DNA of 64,000 nucleotides from an uncultured Collinsella sp. (GCA_958354105.1 CATWVA010000005.1:1-64000); one strand, 5' to 3'. Numbered from the stretch's first letter, positions 27,631 through 36,279 are shown. Notes: generated from the sequence alone by a model not told the origin. Program-made: numbers and translations.

Positions 27631-28101
27631 CTATAGAGCCTCCGTCAGTCGTAATGCCTTATCTCCTGGCAAACTCCGAATTACGACATCGACTCCCGCC
27701 TCAACAAGCGCAACAAGGCTCTTCTCTTCGTCCGGAGAAACGTAAACGCACCGACTAATTTGTCGCGTTCCCTCTCTCGGTATGACGTTTCCCAGATTAA
27801 TTGCCTTGATATCTGGGCACCCTTGAGCGAGAAGGCAAGCATCTTTTACGGTTTTGACGACTATAAACAGACGATATTTGTCCGTTATGCCACTTCTGAT
27901 CGCCGCAATCGAATCATCAAGTCCTTTTATCACAAGCTTGCATCCAGACGGCTTTGCCATTTTCAGTATTGCGCGTTGAGCATCATCTGCAGCAACCTCG
28001 TCATTTGCGACAAGAATGCAATCAGCCCCTAATGCAGACAGCCAAGATACGGCAACCTGTCCATGGACAAGTCTCTCATCCACCCTCGTTGCGACGATCA
28101 T
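27631..28101 (-). CDS. Mannose-family PTS IIB component
   Basis: Cytoplasmic phosphocarrier that passes phosphate from IIA to the incoming sugar. 156 aa from the ATG at 28101; a GTG at 28110 is possible. The active His is in RVDERLVHGQVAVSW (His14). No IIA gene exists in this operon, so a IIA from another locus (42106-42525 or the IIAB fusion at 62275) would have to phosphorylate it. Confidence 0.92.
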   Translation of the reverse strand: MIVATRVDERLVHGQVAVSWLSALGADCILVANDEVAADDAQRAILKMAKPSGCKLVIKGLDDSIAAIRSGITDKYRLFIVVKTVKDACLLAQGCPDIKAINLGNVIPREGTRQISRCVYVSPDEEKSLVALVEAGVDVVIRSLPGDKALRLTEAL

Positions 28102-28144
28102 AATTGTCACCCATTCCTAAAAGCGAGTCGATAAAACCAGGCGT

Positions 28145-29113
28145 TTAATACTCGACATGCCACATATAACGGCGCGTCATCAGATCGTGTTTCCTGATAT
28201 CCCCGAGTGCAGACAGGAGCCTACGCTGTGCCGCATCAAACACAAAGTGATTGAAGAACTCGCAGACACTTGCCGGGAATTGATTGATATAGAGTTCCTT
28301 CGCATCCAGCACCGTGACCCGGTCGGCATATTCATCAAGGAACTTCTTTGCACGCTCATCGTTGGAACGATTTCGGCCATCGCTCATAAACAGAACGAAG
28401 GGAGTAGTTCGGTCCACAATCTCAAACGGCCCATGGAAGAACTCGCCGGTATTGATGAGGGGCGCATGGACCCATTGCATCTCCATCAAGCTGCAGATGG
28501 AGAAACCATAGCCGACACCCAGGGCAGGGCCGCCAGCAAGCGGTACGATAATCTTGTCGTCCTTGTGCAAACGGGCAAACTCTTGCGCGCGGGGCTCGAT
28601 ATAACGAACGACCTCATTCACAACGTCCTGCAGCATATCAAACGCCGCGTTAGCGTCGTTCAGATGCTCATAGCCATCGAAAGCAGCGAGAATCTCAAAG
28701 GCGAGCTTGAGAATAGGAGCGGCGTTGCTCTCCATGTATTTAGTCTCGGGATTAAAGATCGTGTTGAAGGGGACGTGGTAATCAGCAATCTTGCTCATAT
28801 CGGCATTGGGGTCATGGCAATAGGCAATCGTAACCGCCCCTGCATTTTTCGCGACCTCGGTCGCCACCATAGTCTCGGGGGTTCCCGAGAGCGAGCAGAA
28901 CACGGCAATGGAGTTCTCATCCAGAGCCTTCGGGGTGGCATGCACAAATTCGTTGCTCGTAATCAGCTGGGCATCGATGCCCTTGCCTTCGCGCTGAATC
29001 AGGTAGAAAGCCGGATACTGAGCAAGGAGGGACCCACCGCATGCAACAAAATAAACGTTCTTAGGATGGAAATCCTTGGTGAGCAGATCCTGGACGATGT
29101 TCTCTTCTTTCAT
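28145..29113 (-). CDS. SIS-domain sugar-phosphate deglycase/isomerase, locus 1
   Basis: 322 aa, two SIS domains, cytoplasmic. It resembles the FrlB/FraB/GfrF group, which split fructosamine- or glucoselysine-6-phosphates after PTS uptake. Seen: FVACGGSLLAQYP in the first SIS domain, CSLSGTPETM as phosphate-binding loop, and NTGEFFHGPFEIVD, whose Glu and His are likely catalytic as in that family. The C-terminus ends RRYMWHVEY, a tail shared by all four paralogs of the window. First structural gene after the operator at 29130-29159. Exact substrate cannot be told. Confidence 0.85.
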   Translation of the reverse strand: MKEENIVQDLLTKDFHPKNVYFVACGGSLLAQYPAFYLIQREGKGIDAQLITSNEFVHATPKALDENSIAVFCSLSGTPETMVATEVAKNAGAVTIAYCHDPNADMSKIADYHVPFNTIFNPETKYMESNAAPILKLAFEILAAFDGYEHLNDANAAFDMLQDVVNEVVRYIEPRAQEFARLHKDDKIIVPLAGGPALGVGYGFSICSLMEMQWVHAPLINTGEFFHGPFEIVDRTTPFVLFMSDGRNRSNDERAKKFLDEYADRVTVLDAKELYINQFPASVCEFFNHFVFDAAQRRLLSALGDIRKHDLMTRRYMWHVEY

Positions 29114-29129
29114 GGCTACTCCTTTTGTA

Positions 29130-29159
29130 TTAATACATGTCCTACTACATGTATTAATT
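29130..29159. promoter_or_regulatory. Putative GntR operator, locus 1
   Basis: Perfect inverted repeat ATTAATACATGT-N6-ACATGTATTAAT, 17 bp upstream of the SIS gene start. Its half AATACATGT recurs as AATACATGTATT at 29995-30006 before the regulator gene. Confidence 0.7.
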
Positions 29160-29189
29160 ACAGAATAATTCCCGCCAAAATGGAGTCAA

Positions 29190-29223
29190 GAAAAAACTGC
29201 CGCTTTCCCGTGAACGGCAGTTT
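29190..29223 (-). terminator. Terminator of the locus-1 GntR gene
   Basis: Stem AACTGCCG/CGGCAGTT followed by TTTTTTC on the minus strand, so the regulator and the PTS/SIS genes are separate transcripts. Confidence 0.8.
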
Positions 29224-29246
29224 AGAGTCGTAAGCGGTAGGCGCTT

Positions 29247-29963
29247 TTATGCGTAAAACTGATATAGTCCCGGATCGTCGGCAATGGCATGCTGATCGGC
29301 AACATGCAGCGGATGCCCTTCCGAATCTTTAACGAAGGATCTATTGAATAGCAGAGCCGAACCAAGGTCGACTTTGAGGAGCTCAGCGTCACGATCGTCC
29401 GCATAGACAATTCCTATACGACGAGTAAGCTCCCCTGGCATCACACCATGGTGCTGTAAAAGTTCGTATAAAGACCCTTCGAGATCGTGTTCAGCCAAGA
29501 ACGCGAAGGAGGCTCGAAAGTAATTGGTTTCGGACAGCACCGGCCTACCATCAGAAAACCTAACGCGACAGAGCTTAAAAGCAGGCGAATTGTCTAAGCC
29601 CAGGAATGAAGCCACTTCCTTTGGGCAATCCGCTTCAAGAGAGGCGGATACAATCCGTGCAGACGGCTCCTTTCCCTGCAATCGGCAAAGATTGGAGAAG
29701 CTGACGGAAGAACGTGCATTTCCGTCAGAAGCAACAGTCGCATTTTCTTTATCTGCAACGAACGTGCCTCGCCCATGCTCTTTTACCATCAAGCCTTCAT
29801 TTACAAGATTCGACAATGCGTGTCGCAGCGTCACGCGGCTGACGCCAAGCTGCTTGCACAATATCTGTTCTCCCGGGACTTGCTCACCAGGCCCCCAAGC
29901 ACCCGATTCAATATTCGCCCTTAAACGTTCTTCAACCTGAAGATATAGCGGCTTTTCCTCCAT
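29247..29963 (-). CDS. GntR/UTRA (HutC-type) transcriptional regulator, locus 1
   Basis: 238 aa. An N-terminal winged helix (QVEERLRANIESGAWGPGEQ; GVSRVTLRHALSNLVNEG; GRGTFV) and a C-terminal UTRA effector domain (about 90-235). Regulators of this kind usually sense a phosphorylated sugar and repress uptake operons. Its gene is upstream of SIS-IIB-IIC-IID and has a copy of the same palindromic half-site in front of its own start, which suggests autoregulation. Confidence 0.92.
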   Translation of the reverse strand: MEEKPLYLQVEERLRANIESGAWGPGEQVPGEQILCKQLGVSRVTLRHALSNLVNEGLMVKEHGRGTFVADKENATVASDGNARSSVSFSNLCRLQGKEPSARIVSASLEADCPKEVASFLGLDNSPAFKLCRVRFSDGRPVLSETNYFRASFAFLAEHDLEGSLYELLQHHGVMPGELTRRIGIVYADDRDAELLKVDLGSALLFNRSFVKDSEGHPLHVADQHAIADDPGLYQFYA

Positions 29964-29994
29964 TATTACCTCCTGACAGCCTGATACTTGTAAT

Positions 29995-30006
29995 AATACA
30001 TGTATT
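29995..30006. promoter_or_regulatory. Putative GntR operator before the regulator gene
   Basis: Palindrome AATACATGTATT, 32 bp upstream of the GntR start codon. Confidence 0.6.
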
Positions 30007-30196
30007 GACTTTCCGTCAGCTTCATATGCGTTGCCATTTTCTAATTACTTGGAGAAAACCCTTTACAGAAATAAGGAAGTGCGAAGCATAGTATGCCGAG
30101 TGCGATGCCCACATGTTCCCCATCGGAGCGCTGTGGGCGTAGCGCACCGCATGTCGGACCACTTGATTTTGTGGACTGGCAATTTGGTCGTCGAAG

Positions 30197-30478
30197 CTAT
30201 GACTCCGCATCGTCATAGGCAATGGCACATCCGCAAGTTGGGCATTGCTGAGGATAGACTAGAAGACACAGGCCTGTTCGAGCCCGCGGGTCGACAGCAT
30301 GTTTGTCGCGGGTGTCGATGAAACTGATGTCTAGGCATGGGAGGTCTGCGCCACAGCGAGGGCAGGACAGACAGATTTGGCCGCAGGTGGCCTCGACGAG
30401 TGGAAACAGACTCCGGTCCATTAACGCTCGCGGTAGGTTTCCGTACACGCCTCGTGCGATATCACTTCGCCATCCCAT
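30197..30478 (-). CDS. Small CxxC (zinc-ribbon-like) hypothetical protein
   Basis: 93 aa, start at 30478 after GGGGAG. Contains CLSCPRCGADLPC and CPTCGCAIAYDD, i.e. paired CxxC motifs that probably bind one zinc. No TM. No family recognised. Codon use is less GC-biased than that of neighbours, as is the whole 30-32 kb stretch. It lies downstream of an HNH gene on the same strand (gap 118 nt). Coding status is moderately supported by the ribosome site and Cys pattern. Confidence 0.5.
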   Translation of the reverse strand: MGWRSDIARGVYGNLPRALMDRSLFPLVEATCGQICLSCPRCGADLPCLDISFIDTRDKHAVDPRARTGLCLLVYPQQCPTCGCAIAYDDAES

Positions 30479-30596
30479 GGTCTCCCCTTTCCCGTTTTAG
30501 CTGTTGAGGAGAGGATGACAGGATCGCGCAGCTCTCGATGCGGCGCGATGCGATCCGATCAATCGACATGATTGGACTGCGACAGGCAGCACCCGC

Positions 30597-31679
30597 TTAA
30601 TACGGAGCAACAGCTTCCGCCCGACGTCGCGATTCCGAGAAATCGAACTCGGCGCGGTGGGCTTCGAGGAATCGAGCGTTGGGTCGCAAGCGATGCTCGT
30701 CCGGCTCGCGCAATGCCGACCCTGCAAATGCTGCATAGTCCGTATGCTGCAGAAGGTACGACCCGCAAAGTTGATAGTCACCGCGCACCAGTTCGAACGA
30801 AATCAGATGAGCATCGAACAGCGCGTGTAAATCGCGGCGCAGCAGGATGCCATTGCTGACAACCTGCGACTTGGGACCCGAGTAATTCTCGATATGCACG
30901 GCTTCGAGCGCCTCGCCGACATTGCAACCCGAGACGGCACATCGACCGGTATAGGCCTCAAAGAGCTGATTGCGGAAACGCTGCTGGCCGATTCGTTCAC
31001 GACGCAGCGCGTAGCGAACCTTTTCATCGTCGCTCGCCGGAGCGCCAGAAAACTCCGCCGCGACCGGAGCCTCCTTCATGTAGCTCATATCGGGGAAGAA
31101 CCGCGCATCGGGTCCACCCTTATGGACGGGGCCATGCAACACAAACCAGTTGTTCTCCGGCTCGTAGCGTTCAACGAATGCTAGGCCTAGCACCTTGTAG
31201 CCAGCGCTTGTTGCAAAGAACACGCCAACGGGAACGCCACACTCCATGCAGTTGATCATTTTTTCGTTGTAGCGCCGGTTGCGCCAGCTTTCGACCGAAG
31301 CACTTTGCAATGAATACTTGAACACCCACGTGCCGTCCTCAAGATAGAGCGGGGGAACATCGGAATAGCTCCCACTTATAGAGCTATGCACCGAAAGCGC
31401 AAAGGTCTTTTCCACAGGGTGCTTGATGCGTCCACGACCCGGCCAATAAATACCTGATTGACGAGAAACGCAAAAGGTCTCAGAGCCAATCGTCATGCGA
31501 TAAGGATACTGGGGGCTATCAGCTTTAATGTTATGAGGTAGTTTTTCCCAAATCTCGCCACGCTGTTCCTCGCGCAAGAACCACTCCCAAGCCAAAACAT
31601 ACTCAGACGGCACAAGACTACAAGCGCGGTCATAACTCGGCTGAGCAATCAGCGGAACACTAGAGGCAATGCCGTCCAT
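30597..31679 (-). CDS. HNH endonuclease domain protein
   Basis: 360 aa from the Met at 31679 (GGAGG 6 nt upstream); the frame continues to 31766 but has no ribosome site there. About residues 1-220 are an unassigned N-terminal domain. The C-terminal part carries an HNH_2-like nuclease: FEAYTGRCAVSG, LEAVHIENYS, LLRRDLHALFDAHLI. Such proteins are often restriction enzymes or DNA-damage nucleases; a base-recognition (SRA-like) role for the N-terminus is possible but not shown. It is single and has lower GC than the flanks, consistent with acquisition. No methyltransferase partner nearby. Confidence 0.75.
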   Translation of the reverse strand: MDGIASSVPLIAQPSYDRACSLVPSEYVLAWEWFLREEQRGEIWEKLPHNIKADSPQYPYRMTIGSETFCVSRQSGIYWPGRGRIKHPVEKTFALSVHSSISGSYSDVPPLYLEDGTWVFKYSLQSASVESWRNRRYNEKMINCMECGVPVGVFFATSAGYKVLGLAFVERYEPENNWFVLHGPVHKGGPDARFFPDMSYMKEAPVAAEFSGAPASDDEKVRYALRRERIGQQRFRNQLFEAYTGRCAVSGCNVGEALEAVHIENYSGPKSQVVSNGILLRRDLHALFDAHLISFELVRGDYQLCGSYLLQHTDYAAFAGSALREPDEHRLRPNARFLEAHRAEFDFSESRRRAEAVAPY

Positions 31680-31764
31680 AAGGAACCTCCAGAAAGAACA
31701 GTTCCCCACATTATCGCCGATCCCGAGCGATATGCGACAAAGTGTTTGCACCAGACAGCCACAC

Positions 31765-31798
31765 AAAAGGGGCCGCTTCGATTGAAGCGGCCCCTTTT
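31765..31798. terminator. Bidirectional terminator
   Basis: 15-bp perfect stem AAAAGGGGCCGCTTC/GAAGCGGCCCCTTTT between the secreted-protein locus and the HNH gene; T-rich on both strands. Confidence 0.85.
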
Positions 31799-31824
31799 AG
31801 GCATATTTAGCTGGCGGCTTAAGT

Positions 31825-31980
31825 CTACTTGGAATCAGGCACGATGCCGACCAGGCTAACCGTTACATCAAAGGTCGGGCTTCCTTCGCCAACGTCGAGG
31901 CCAGACATATTCTGGCAATCGTTGTCGGCGCCTTCTATCCAAACGGCAACCTTCATGTTCGTGCCGTTAGCGAAAGCCGT
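31825..31980 (-). pseudogene. C-terminal fragment of a SipW-dependent paralog
   Basis: An open stretch of 51 codons (no start of its own) on the minus strand encodes the family C-terminus: MKVAVWIEGADNDC, then SGLDVGEG and VTVSLVGIVPDSK-stop. It lies right after the stop of paralog 5, in another frame. It is a remnant of a further tandem copy, probably left by recombination between repeats. Confidence 0.7.
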
Positions 31981-31984
31981 AGCT

Positions 31985-32941
31985 TTATTGCGAATTCGTG
32001 CCAACCATTCGCAGGGTTACGTCGTAGGAAAGACCCTCATCGACAGCACTCGCAGCCGTATTAACGCAATCGGCGTCGGTGCCCTCGAGCCAAATATAGA
32101 CCTTCAAAATTACGCCATTGTAGTCAACATGTGTGGCAAGCGCCGCTGGATTTTCCACGGGCGCATCGAAGTTTTTGCCGCTTTTTGTCGCAGCCCAGTT
32201 ACCGCCATTTTGGTCAACATACGTCGTACCGAACAAATGCTTATACGTTGCGACCTTTGTACTCGAAGCGTCGGCAACCGCCGTCCAGCCCGCAATGCCA
32301 TTCTGCCTCGAGTACGCATCGTTGCCCGATCCGGCGGGCTCGCTTGGAGCATAGACAACTTTCAACGTCTCGTTGCCCTGAGCGTCAACCGTCGAGATGC
32401 CGATGCGCATGCTGCGCGCAACCTTATCGTTCAGCAGCTGCCCATTCGAGGTTACAGAAATAGCACCCTCATCGGCCGAACCGTCCAAATAGACATCGGC
32501 AATGCCCGTGTCACGCACGGTGTAAACCGTATAGGTGCTTACGTTATACGCGTAAAAGGTCTTGCCGCCTACGGTATATTTGCCCGTTGCCGCGTCGAGC
32601 CCATTGGCGAGTTGGTACGACGTAACCAAGGCTCCATCGCCCCACGACGCGGGAACGAACCACGTTTTGGCATCATCGGTCGAAGAAGGGCTGATTTCAT
32701 GGGCGGTCGTACTATCGAACGCAACCGTATCGTTGTCCTTGCCGTGGTCGGGCGTTGTGCCCGCAACAATTTGCAGCGTCATGCCATTGGCCATAGCCGT
32801 CACGGCTGCCGTTCTGGCGAAGACGGTGTTATTGAATGCGAACCACGCATATGTTGCCGAGCCTAAAGCAACGCACGCCATGACCACCGAAATGGCGGAA
32901 ACGGCTAACTGTTTTTTGAGTTGCTTCACGCGCGATGACAT
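31985..32941 (-). CDS. Secreted SipW-dependent protein, paralog 5
   Basis: 318 aa from the Met at 32941 (MSSRVKQLKKQLAVSA), AAGGAAAC upstream; the frame from 33031 is rejected. A basic N-tail, a hydrophobic segment ending GSATYAWFAFNN, then a beta-rich mature domain, ending with KVYIWLEGTDADCVN and VTLRMVG. The layout matches paralogs 1-4. No signal peptidase gene is adjacent; the enzymes at 13.8 and 18.6 kb probably serve it. It is downstream of paralog 6 with 96 nt between them containing a hairpin. Confidence 0.75.
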   Translation of the reverse strand: MSSRVKQLKKQLAVSAISVVMACVALGSATYAWFAFNNTVFARTAAVTAMANGMTLQIVAGTTPDHGKDNDTVAFDSTTAHEISPSSTDDAKTWFVPASWGDGALVTSYQLANGLDAATGKYTVGGKTFYAYNVSTYTVYTVRDTGIADVYLDGSADEGAISVTSNGQLLNDKVARSMRIGISTVDAQGNETLKVVYAPSEPAGSGNDAYSRQNGIAGWTAVADASSTKVATYKHLFGTTYVDQNGGNWAATKSGKNFDAPVENPAALATHVDYNGVILKVYIWLEGTDADCVNTAASAVDEGLSYDVTLRMVGTNSQ

Positions 32942-32980
32942 ACGAAGTTGTTTCCTTGTTGCAATTCGGTCGATAAGACT

Positions 32981-33013
32981 AACGGGGCGCAGCGCCTTGC
33001 GCCGAACCCCGTT
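32981..33013 (-). terminator. Intergenic hairpin between paralogs 6 and 5
   Basis: Stem AACGGGG/CCCCGTT with an inner GGCGC/GCGCC-like pairing. Weak T-run, so it may be a partial terminator or an mRNA-processing/stability hairpin giving more paralog 6 than paralog 5. Confidence 0.4.
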
Positions 33014-33037
33014 ATTAAGCAAATGCTTCAATATGGC

Positions 33038-33790
33038 TTATGCCCCGGCAGAAACCGTCGTAGGCTGAGTGGCGCTGAACTGAATCGTAACGCCAACGGA
33101 GTCGAGAATCTTTTCCAGATTAGCAGTGGTCACGGCGACATCATTGCCATCGTAGTAGACGTACACGCTCACATGGGTATCGGCATCTTTGGCAACCTTG
33201 GCGGCAAGAGCCTTATCGGTAGTGCCCTCGAGCTTCTTTCCGTCAGGACCCCAAACTTGCCAGTTATCAGGACCAACGACAAGAACGCGAATTGCATCCT
33301 TCAAGCCCTTATCGGCACCCGTAGTAACATCGATCTTATCAATCTTAAGGTCGCTAAGATCGACGCCAGCAGAGCTGATGCTGTAATTATTCGCTTCGCC
33401 AACAGCATATTTATCCGTCACAGCCTTAGCGGCATCGCCAACTTCGGTGTAGTCACCTTTCCTGGCGCCATTGGTCGTCGTGGTGCCATATGCAGTCACG
33501 AACTTCGGGGCCGGAGCTGTGGCGCCATCGGATTGAACCTCGGCAGGGTAAAGAGCAACCTCAGAATCGGTCCAGTCAACGTTATTGGTCGTCGTAGTGC
33601 CGATTGCAGTCTTCTTGTATTCGATGCTCATGAATGCCGTATTGGACTGCGCCTTCACGCCCGTCGTTTTAGCGGTAACCTCGTTGTTGCTCACAAACCA
33701 TGCGAACGTGGCAGAGCCCAGCGCTACGGCTGCTACCAGCACCATGGCGATGGCGGCGCCCATCTGCTTCTTTAATGCCTTGGTATCCAT
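33038..33790 (-). CDS. Secreted SipW-dependent protein, paralog 6
   Basis: 250 aa from the Met at 33790 (MDTKALKKQMGAA) after AAAGGGG; a longer frame to 34090 is rejected. Signal segment with ALGSATFAWFVSNNEV. The mature part is Thr/Ala/Lys-rich and resembles a repeated-strand structural protein. The C-terminal motif is the most divergent (VSVYVYYDGNDVAV, then VTIQFSA). It has a strong ribosome site, low aromatic content and simple composition, as expected for an abundant fibre- or coat-forming subunit; that is an inference. Confidence 0.75.
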   Translation of the reverse strand: MDTKALKKQMGAAIAMVLVAAVALGSATFAWFVSNNEVTAKTTGVKAQSNTAFMSIEYKKTAIGTTTTNNVDWTDSEVALYPAEVQSDGATAPAPKFVTAYGTTTTNGARKGDYTEVGDAAKAVTDKYAVGEANNYSISSAGVDLSDLKIDKIDVTTGADKGLKDAIRVLVVGPDNWQVWGPDGKKLEGTTDKALAAKVAKDADTHVSVYVYYDGNDVAVTTANLEKILDSVGVTIQFSATQPTTVSAGA

Positions 33791-34280
33791 GCGGACCCCT
33801 TTCTTTCCCCATTCATCCCAGATGACCCTCGAGAAGCCCGGAAGGGGAGCCCGCGCTTTCGTGTTGGATGTTGCTTGCCCATCCTTTAGACATGGAATTG
33901 AGAATACCACAATTCTTACGATTTCCTTATGAGTTTTCGACAGCCTACATTCCGGCAGATTCATAGGTCTACCTCGGGTTATATGTAGTGCTATGTGAAC
34001 ATCGTTTACCTTATTTGGTCTCTCTCCCGCGCAGCCATAAGTCCCTCTTAAGGCTTGCGACCGCAGCGCCACGCCATCGCATACATTCACCCTCCGCCGA
34101 GCTTCGCCCTAACCCTTCCCGCTCGCTATACTGGTGCAGAACGTGTCATTTTTTTGCCTGTTAAACGGGCTATTTGTTGGGAGGGCCCATGGCTTTTGCC
34201 AATCAACCCAAGGGAAGCGTTTCCGCCGGATCGATTAAGCCGGTGACGCGCAAGGCCGTTCGCTCATATGACCCAATCCG

Positions 34281-34542
34281 CTGTCAAGAGCCACAATGGC
34301 CCCGCCGACCGCTTGCAATCGGTCGGCGGGGCCTGCCGTTAACCCGTCCCGGTCCGCCCCCGGCATGTCATCGACGCCTTCGGCTCAGTCTCATATCCGC
34401 GGATACCGTTCTGTCGGCCCGCACTCCATTCCTTCGGCGGGGTTCCCCAAGTCTGTCGAGGCGCATGCGGAGGGCTCCGCGCGCACAGCGAAATAGGGGG
34501 TATCCCCGAAGGCCGCCCGGCTCGCCGGGGCGGGGGCTATGT
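34281..34542 (-). ncRNA. Candidate bridge RNA region of the IS110-family element
   Basis: Non-coding end of the element. It contains a perfect 14-bp stem GGCCCCGCCGACCG/CGGTCGGCGGGGCC at 34298-34333 and further G/C-rich pairings. IS110-family elements express a bridge RNA from a non-coding end (the 3' side in IS1111-types) that pairs with donor and target DNA. The loops were not matched to the target here. Confidence 0.35.
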
Positions 34543-35664
34543 CTATTCCGCGCCCTCCCGGCACATCATGCCGAGGGCCCAGAGCCACCTCACGAGCTCG
34601 GCCGCGGTGGCCGCGTTAGCCTTCGCCTGGGGCATGCCGCGGGCGAGCATCTCCTCGCGCCGCCGCAGGAGCCGCTCGGATCCCTTCCTCCCGTGCATCC
34701 TTATCTCGAGGGGCACGCCCGTGTCCCTCGGCATGAGCTTCGGCTGGTGCCGCGCCGCGGCGTAGCACCATGAACCCTCAACGGCCAGCTTCCTCACGAG
34801 CGCGTTGCCCGCACCGCTGATGCCTCCGAGCCGCACGGAGTCGCCGCTCGACCTCTGACTCGGCGCGAGGCCGAAATAGGCCGTGACCTGCCTTCCGGAA
34901 CGGAACCTCGTGAAGTCGCCGACCTCGGCCGAGAAGGCTGCGGCCAGCGCGAAGGCGCAGCCCTTGATCGACTGGAGGGCGGCCACCTCCGCGGCGATCG
35001 GGCTGGCATCCACGGCCGCCCTGTACTCGGAGAGCAGATCCGCCCGGGCCTCCGCCGCGGCCTCGACCTCGCTCCTCAGAGCGGCGAGCGTCCGAACCCC
35101 GCCATCGTCCTCCGGCCTGACCTTGTCGAGCCACCTCAGGAAGTCGTAGGTCCAGTACTTCCTCGGGTTGCCGGCGGGCGTGGTGCCGCCGTAGGCGAAC
35201 CCTCGCTTTGCGAGGAAGGCGAGCAGCCGCTGCTTGGCGGTCGCCAGGCGCGCGGTCGCCCCGTCGTAGGCGCCGGCGAGGTCCCTGATGCCCTCGACCT
35301 CGGGGGAGGGGACCCATACGGGGGAGATGTCGTGGGCGAGTATCGCCTTGGCCATCCTGGCGGCGTCGTTCCTGTCGTTCTTGGAGGCCGAGTCGGCGGC
35401 CGACCTGGGGATCTTCGAGACCGCGGCGACGACACACTCGACGCCGAGCCCGGCGAGCTCCCTCTGCGGGGCGAAGCCGGGGTAGCCGCTCTCGTAGGCC
35501 GCGAGCGACGGCCCGGGGAACCCACCCATCCACCCGGCGATCTCGCCCCAGGGGTTGCCGGGGAACCTCCTCGTCACGGCCTCGCCGGTGTCCGCGTCGA
35601 GGGCGCAGACGGTGGTCGACCTCAGGTGGACGTCCATCCCGAACGCGGTAGAATACTTTGGCAT
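34543..35664 (-). CDS. IS110-family DEDD transposase
   Basis: 373 aa RNA-guided recombinase. The N-terminal RuvC-like domain has the acidic set Asp11 (AFGMDVHLRS), Glu58 (AAYESGYPG), Asp97 and Asp100 (KNDRNDAARMAKA). The C-terminal Tnp domain has the helix-hairpin-like QSIKGCAFALAAAF and the catalytic-serine motif GGISGAGNALVRK (Ser283). Full length and apparently intact, hence possibly active. It sits antisense to the gene it interrupts. Confidence 0.95.
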   Translation of the reverse strand: MPKYSTAFGMDVHLRSTTVCALDADTGEAVTRRFPGNPWGEIAGWMGGFPGPSLAAYESGYPGFAPQRELAGLGVECVVAAVSKIPRSAADSASKNDRNDAARMAKAILAHDISPVWVPSPEVEGIRDLAGAYDGATARLATAKQRLLAFLAKRGFAYGGTTPAGNPRKYWTYDFLRWLDKVRPEDDGGVRTLAALRSEVEAAAEARADLLSEYRAAVDASPIAAEVAALQSIKGCAFALAAAFSAEVGDFTRFRSGRQVTAYFGLAPSQRSSGDSVRLGGISGAGNALVRKLAVEGSWCYAAARHQPKLMPRDTGVPLEIRMHGRKGSERLLRRREEMLARGMPQAKANAATAAELVRWLWALGMMCREGAE

Positions 35665-36234
35665 GGGAGCCTCCCAACCTCGTTGCGGCGCGGCTGCGCC
35701 TATGGCACTTCAACATCATTGTCGCAGCCCCGACCCGCGGTCACGAGCGGGGGCTCCTATCTTTTTAGTGCCCTCGGATTGGGTCATAGTGTCTGTCAGC
35801 GCGAAGTTGCCTGGCTGGTCACGCAAGCGGCCGGCAAGCTCGTCGCCACCACCGACGACGTCAATGCGCCCACGCCCAGCTTTGTACTGGCGACGGCGCT
35901 TTCGTACACCCGCGAGCAGGAGCAGGTCGCTCAGGACCGTGGCGCCGCGATCGACTACGATGCCGTCATGGGCCCCGACCTCGCGAGCTTTTGTGCGGCC
36001 GCGGGGCTGCCCGCAGCGCCCAACGCGCTTTCGAACGCGGGCTACATGTTCACGCTCTCGGGCGCGGATCTGATCCGCGACATCTATGGCTACTGCGGCG
36101 ACCTGGGCGAGCGCATGGGAGATCCGGCGCAGGTCAAACCGGGTTACGCGATTAAGCTCGCGCTGCGACTGTTCTTGCTGGATGCCGCCACCGGCAACGG
36201 CACTACCTCCAAAGACAACGCCTCTGCATAGCAA

Positions 36235-36272
36235 AAGCGCCGGGCCAGAAAATCGATTCCGACCCGGCGCTT
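36235..36272. terminator. Terminator between the split gene and the TM-anchored paralog gene
   Basis: Stem AAGCGCCGGG/CCCGGCGCTT with an 18-nt loop; convergent genes on both sides, so it probably works for both. Confidence 0.7.
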
Positions 36273-36279
36273 GTTCGTT

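Larger units (their letters stand above)
34267..35787 (-). mobile_element. IS110-family (IS1111-like) insertion sequence
   Basis: About 1.52 kb with inverted repeats TATGACCCAATCCG (34267-34280) and CGGATTGGGTCATA (35775-35788), one DEDD transposase and a long non-coding part on the 3' side of the transposase (34281-34542). Inverted repeats and a 3'-side non-coding region fit the IS1111 subgroup. No long target duplication. In that subgroup the repeats are sub-terminal, so the true ends may differ by up to about 8 bp. Confidence 0.8.
34189..36231 (+). pseudogene. Hypothetical gene split by an IS110-family element
   Basis: The 5' part (34189-34266) starts at an ATG with GGGAGG and codes MAFANQPKGSVSAGSIKPV, then TRKAVRS. 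The 3' part (about 35788-36231) continues in the same frame: CQREVAWLVTQAAGKLVATT ... NAGYMFTLSGADLIRDIYGY ... stop. Without the element the product would be about 173 aa, soluble, and no family is recognised. The insertion is in the first sixth, so the gene is probably inactive. The intact frame across the junction suggests a recent event. Confidence 0.7.

Noticed and set aside
34174..34773. 199-codon plus-strand ORF starting in the split gene and running into the IS element
   Set aside because: Chimera of host N-terminus and non-coding/antisense IS sequence; not a natural gene.
23589..36231. Prophage or integrated plasmid near tRNA-Val
   Set aside because: No integrase, phage structural or replication gene and no repeat of the tRNA 3' end was found downstream.
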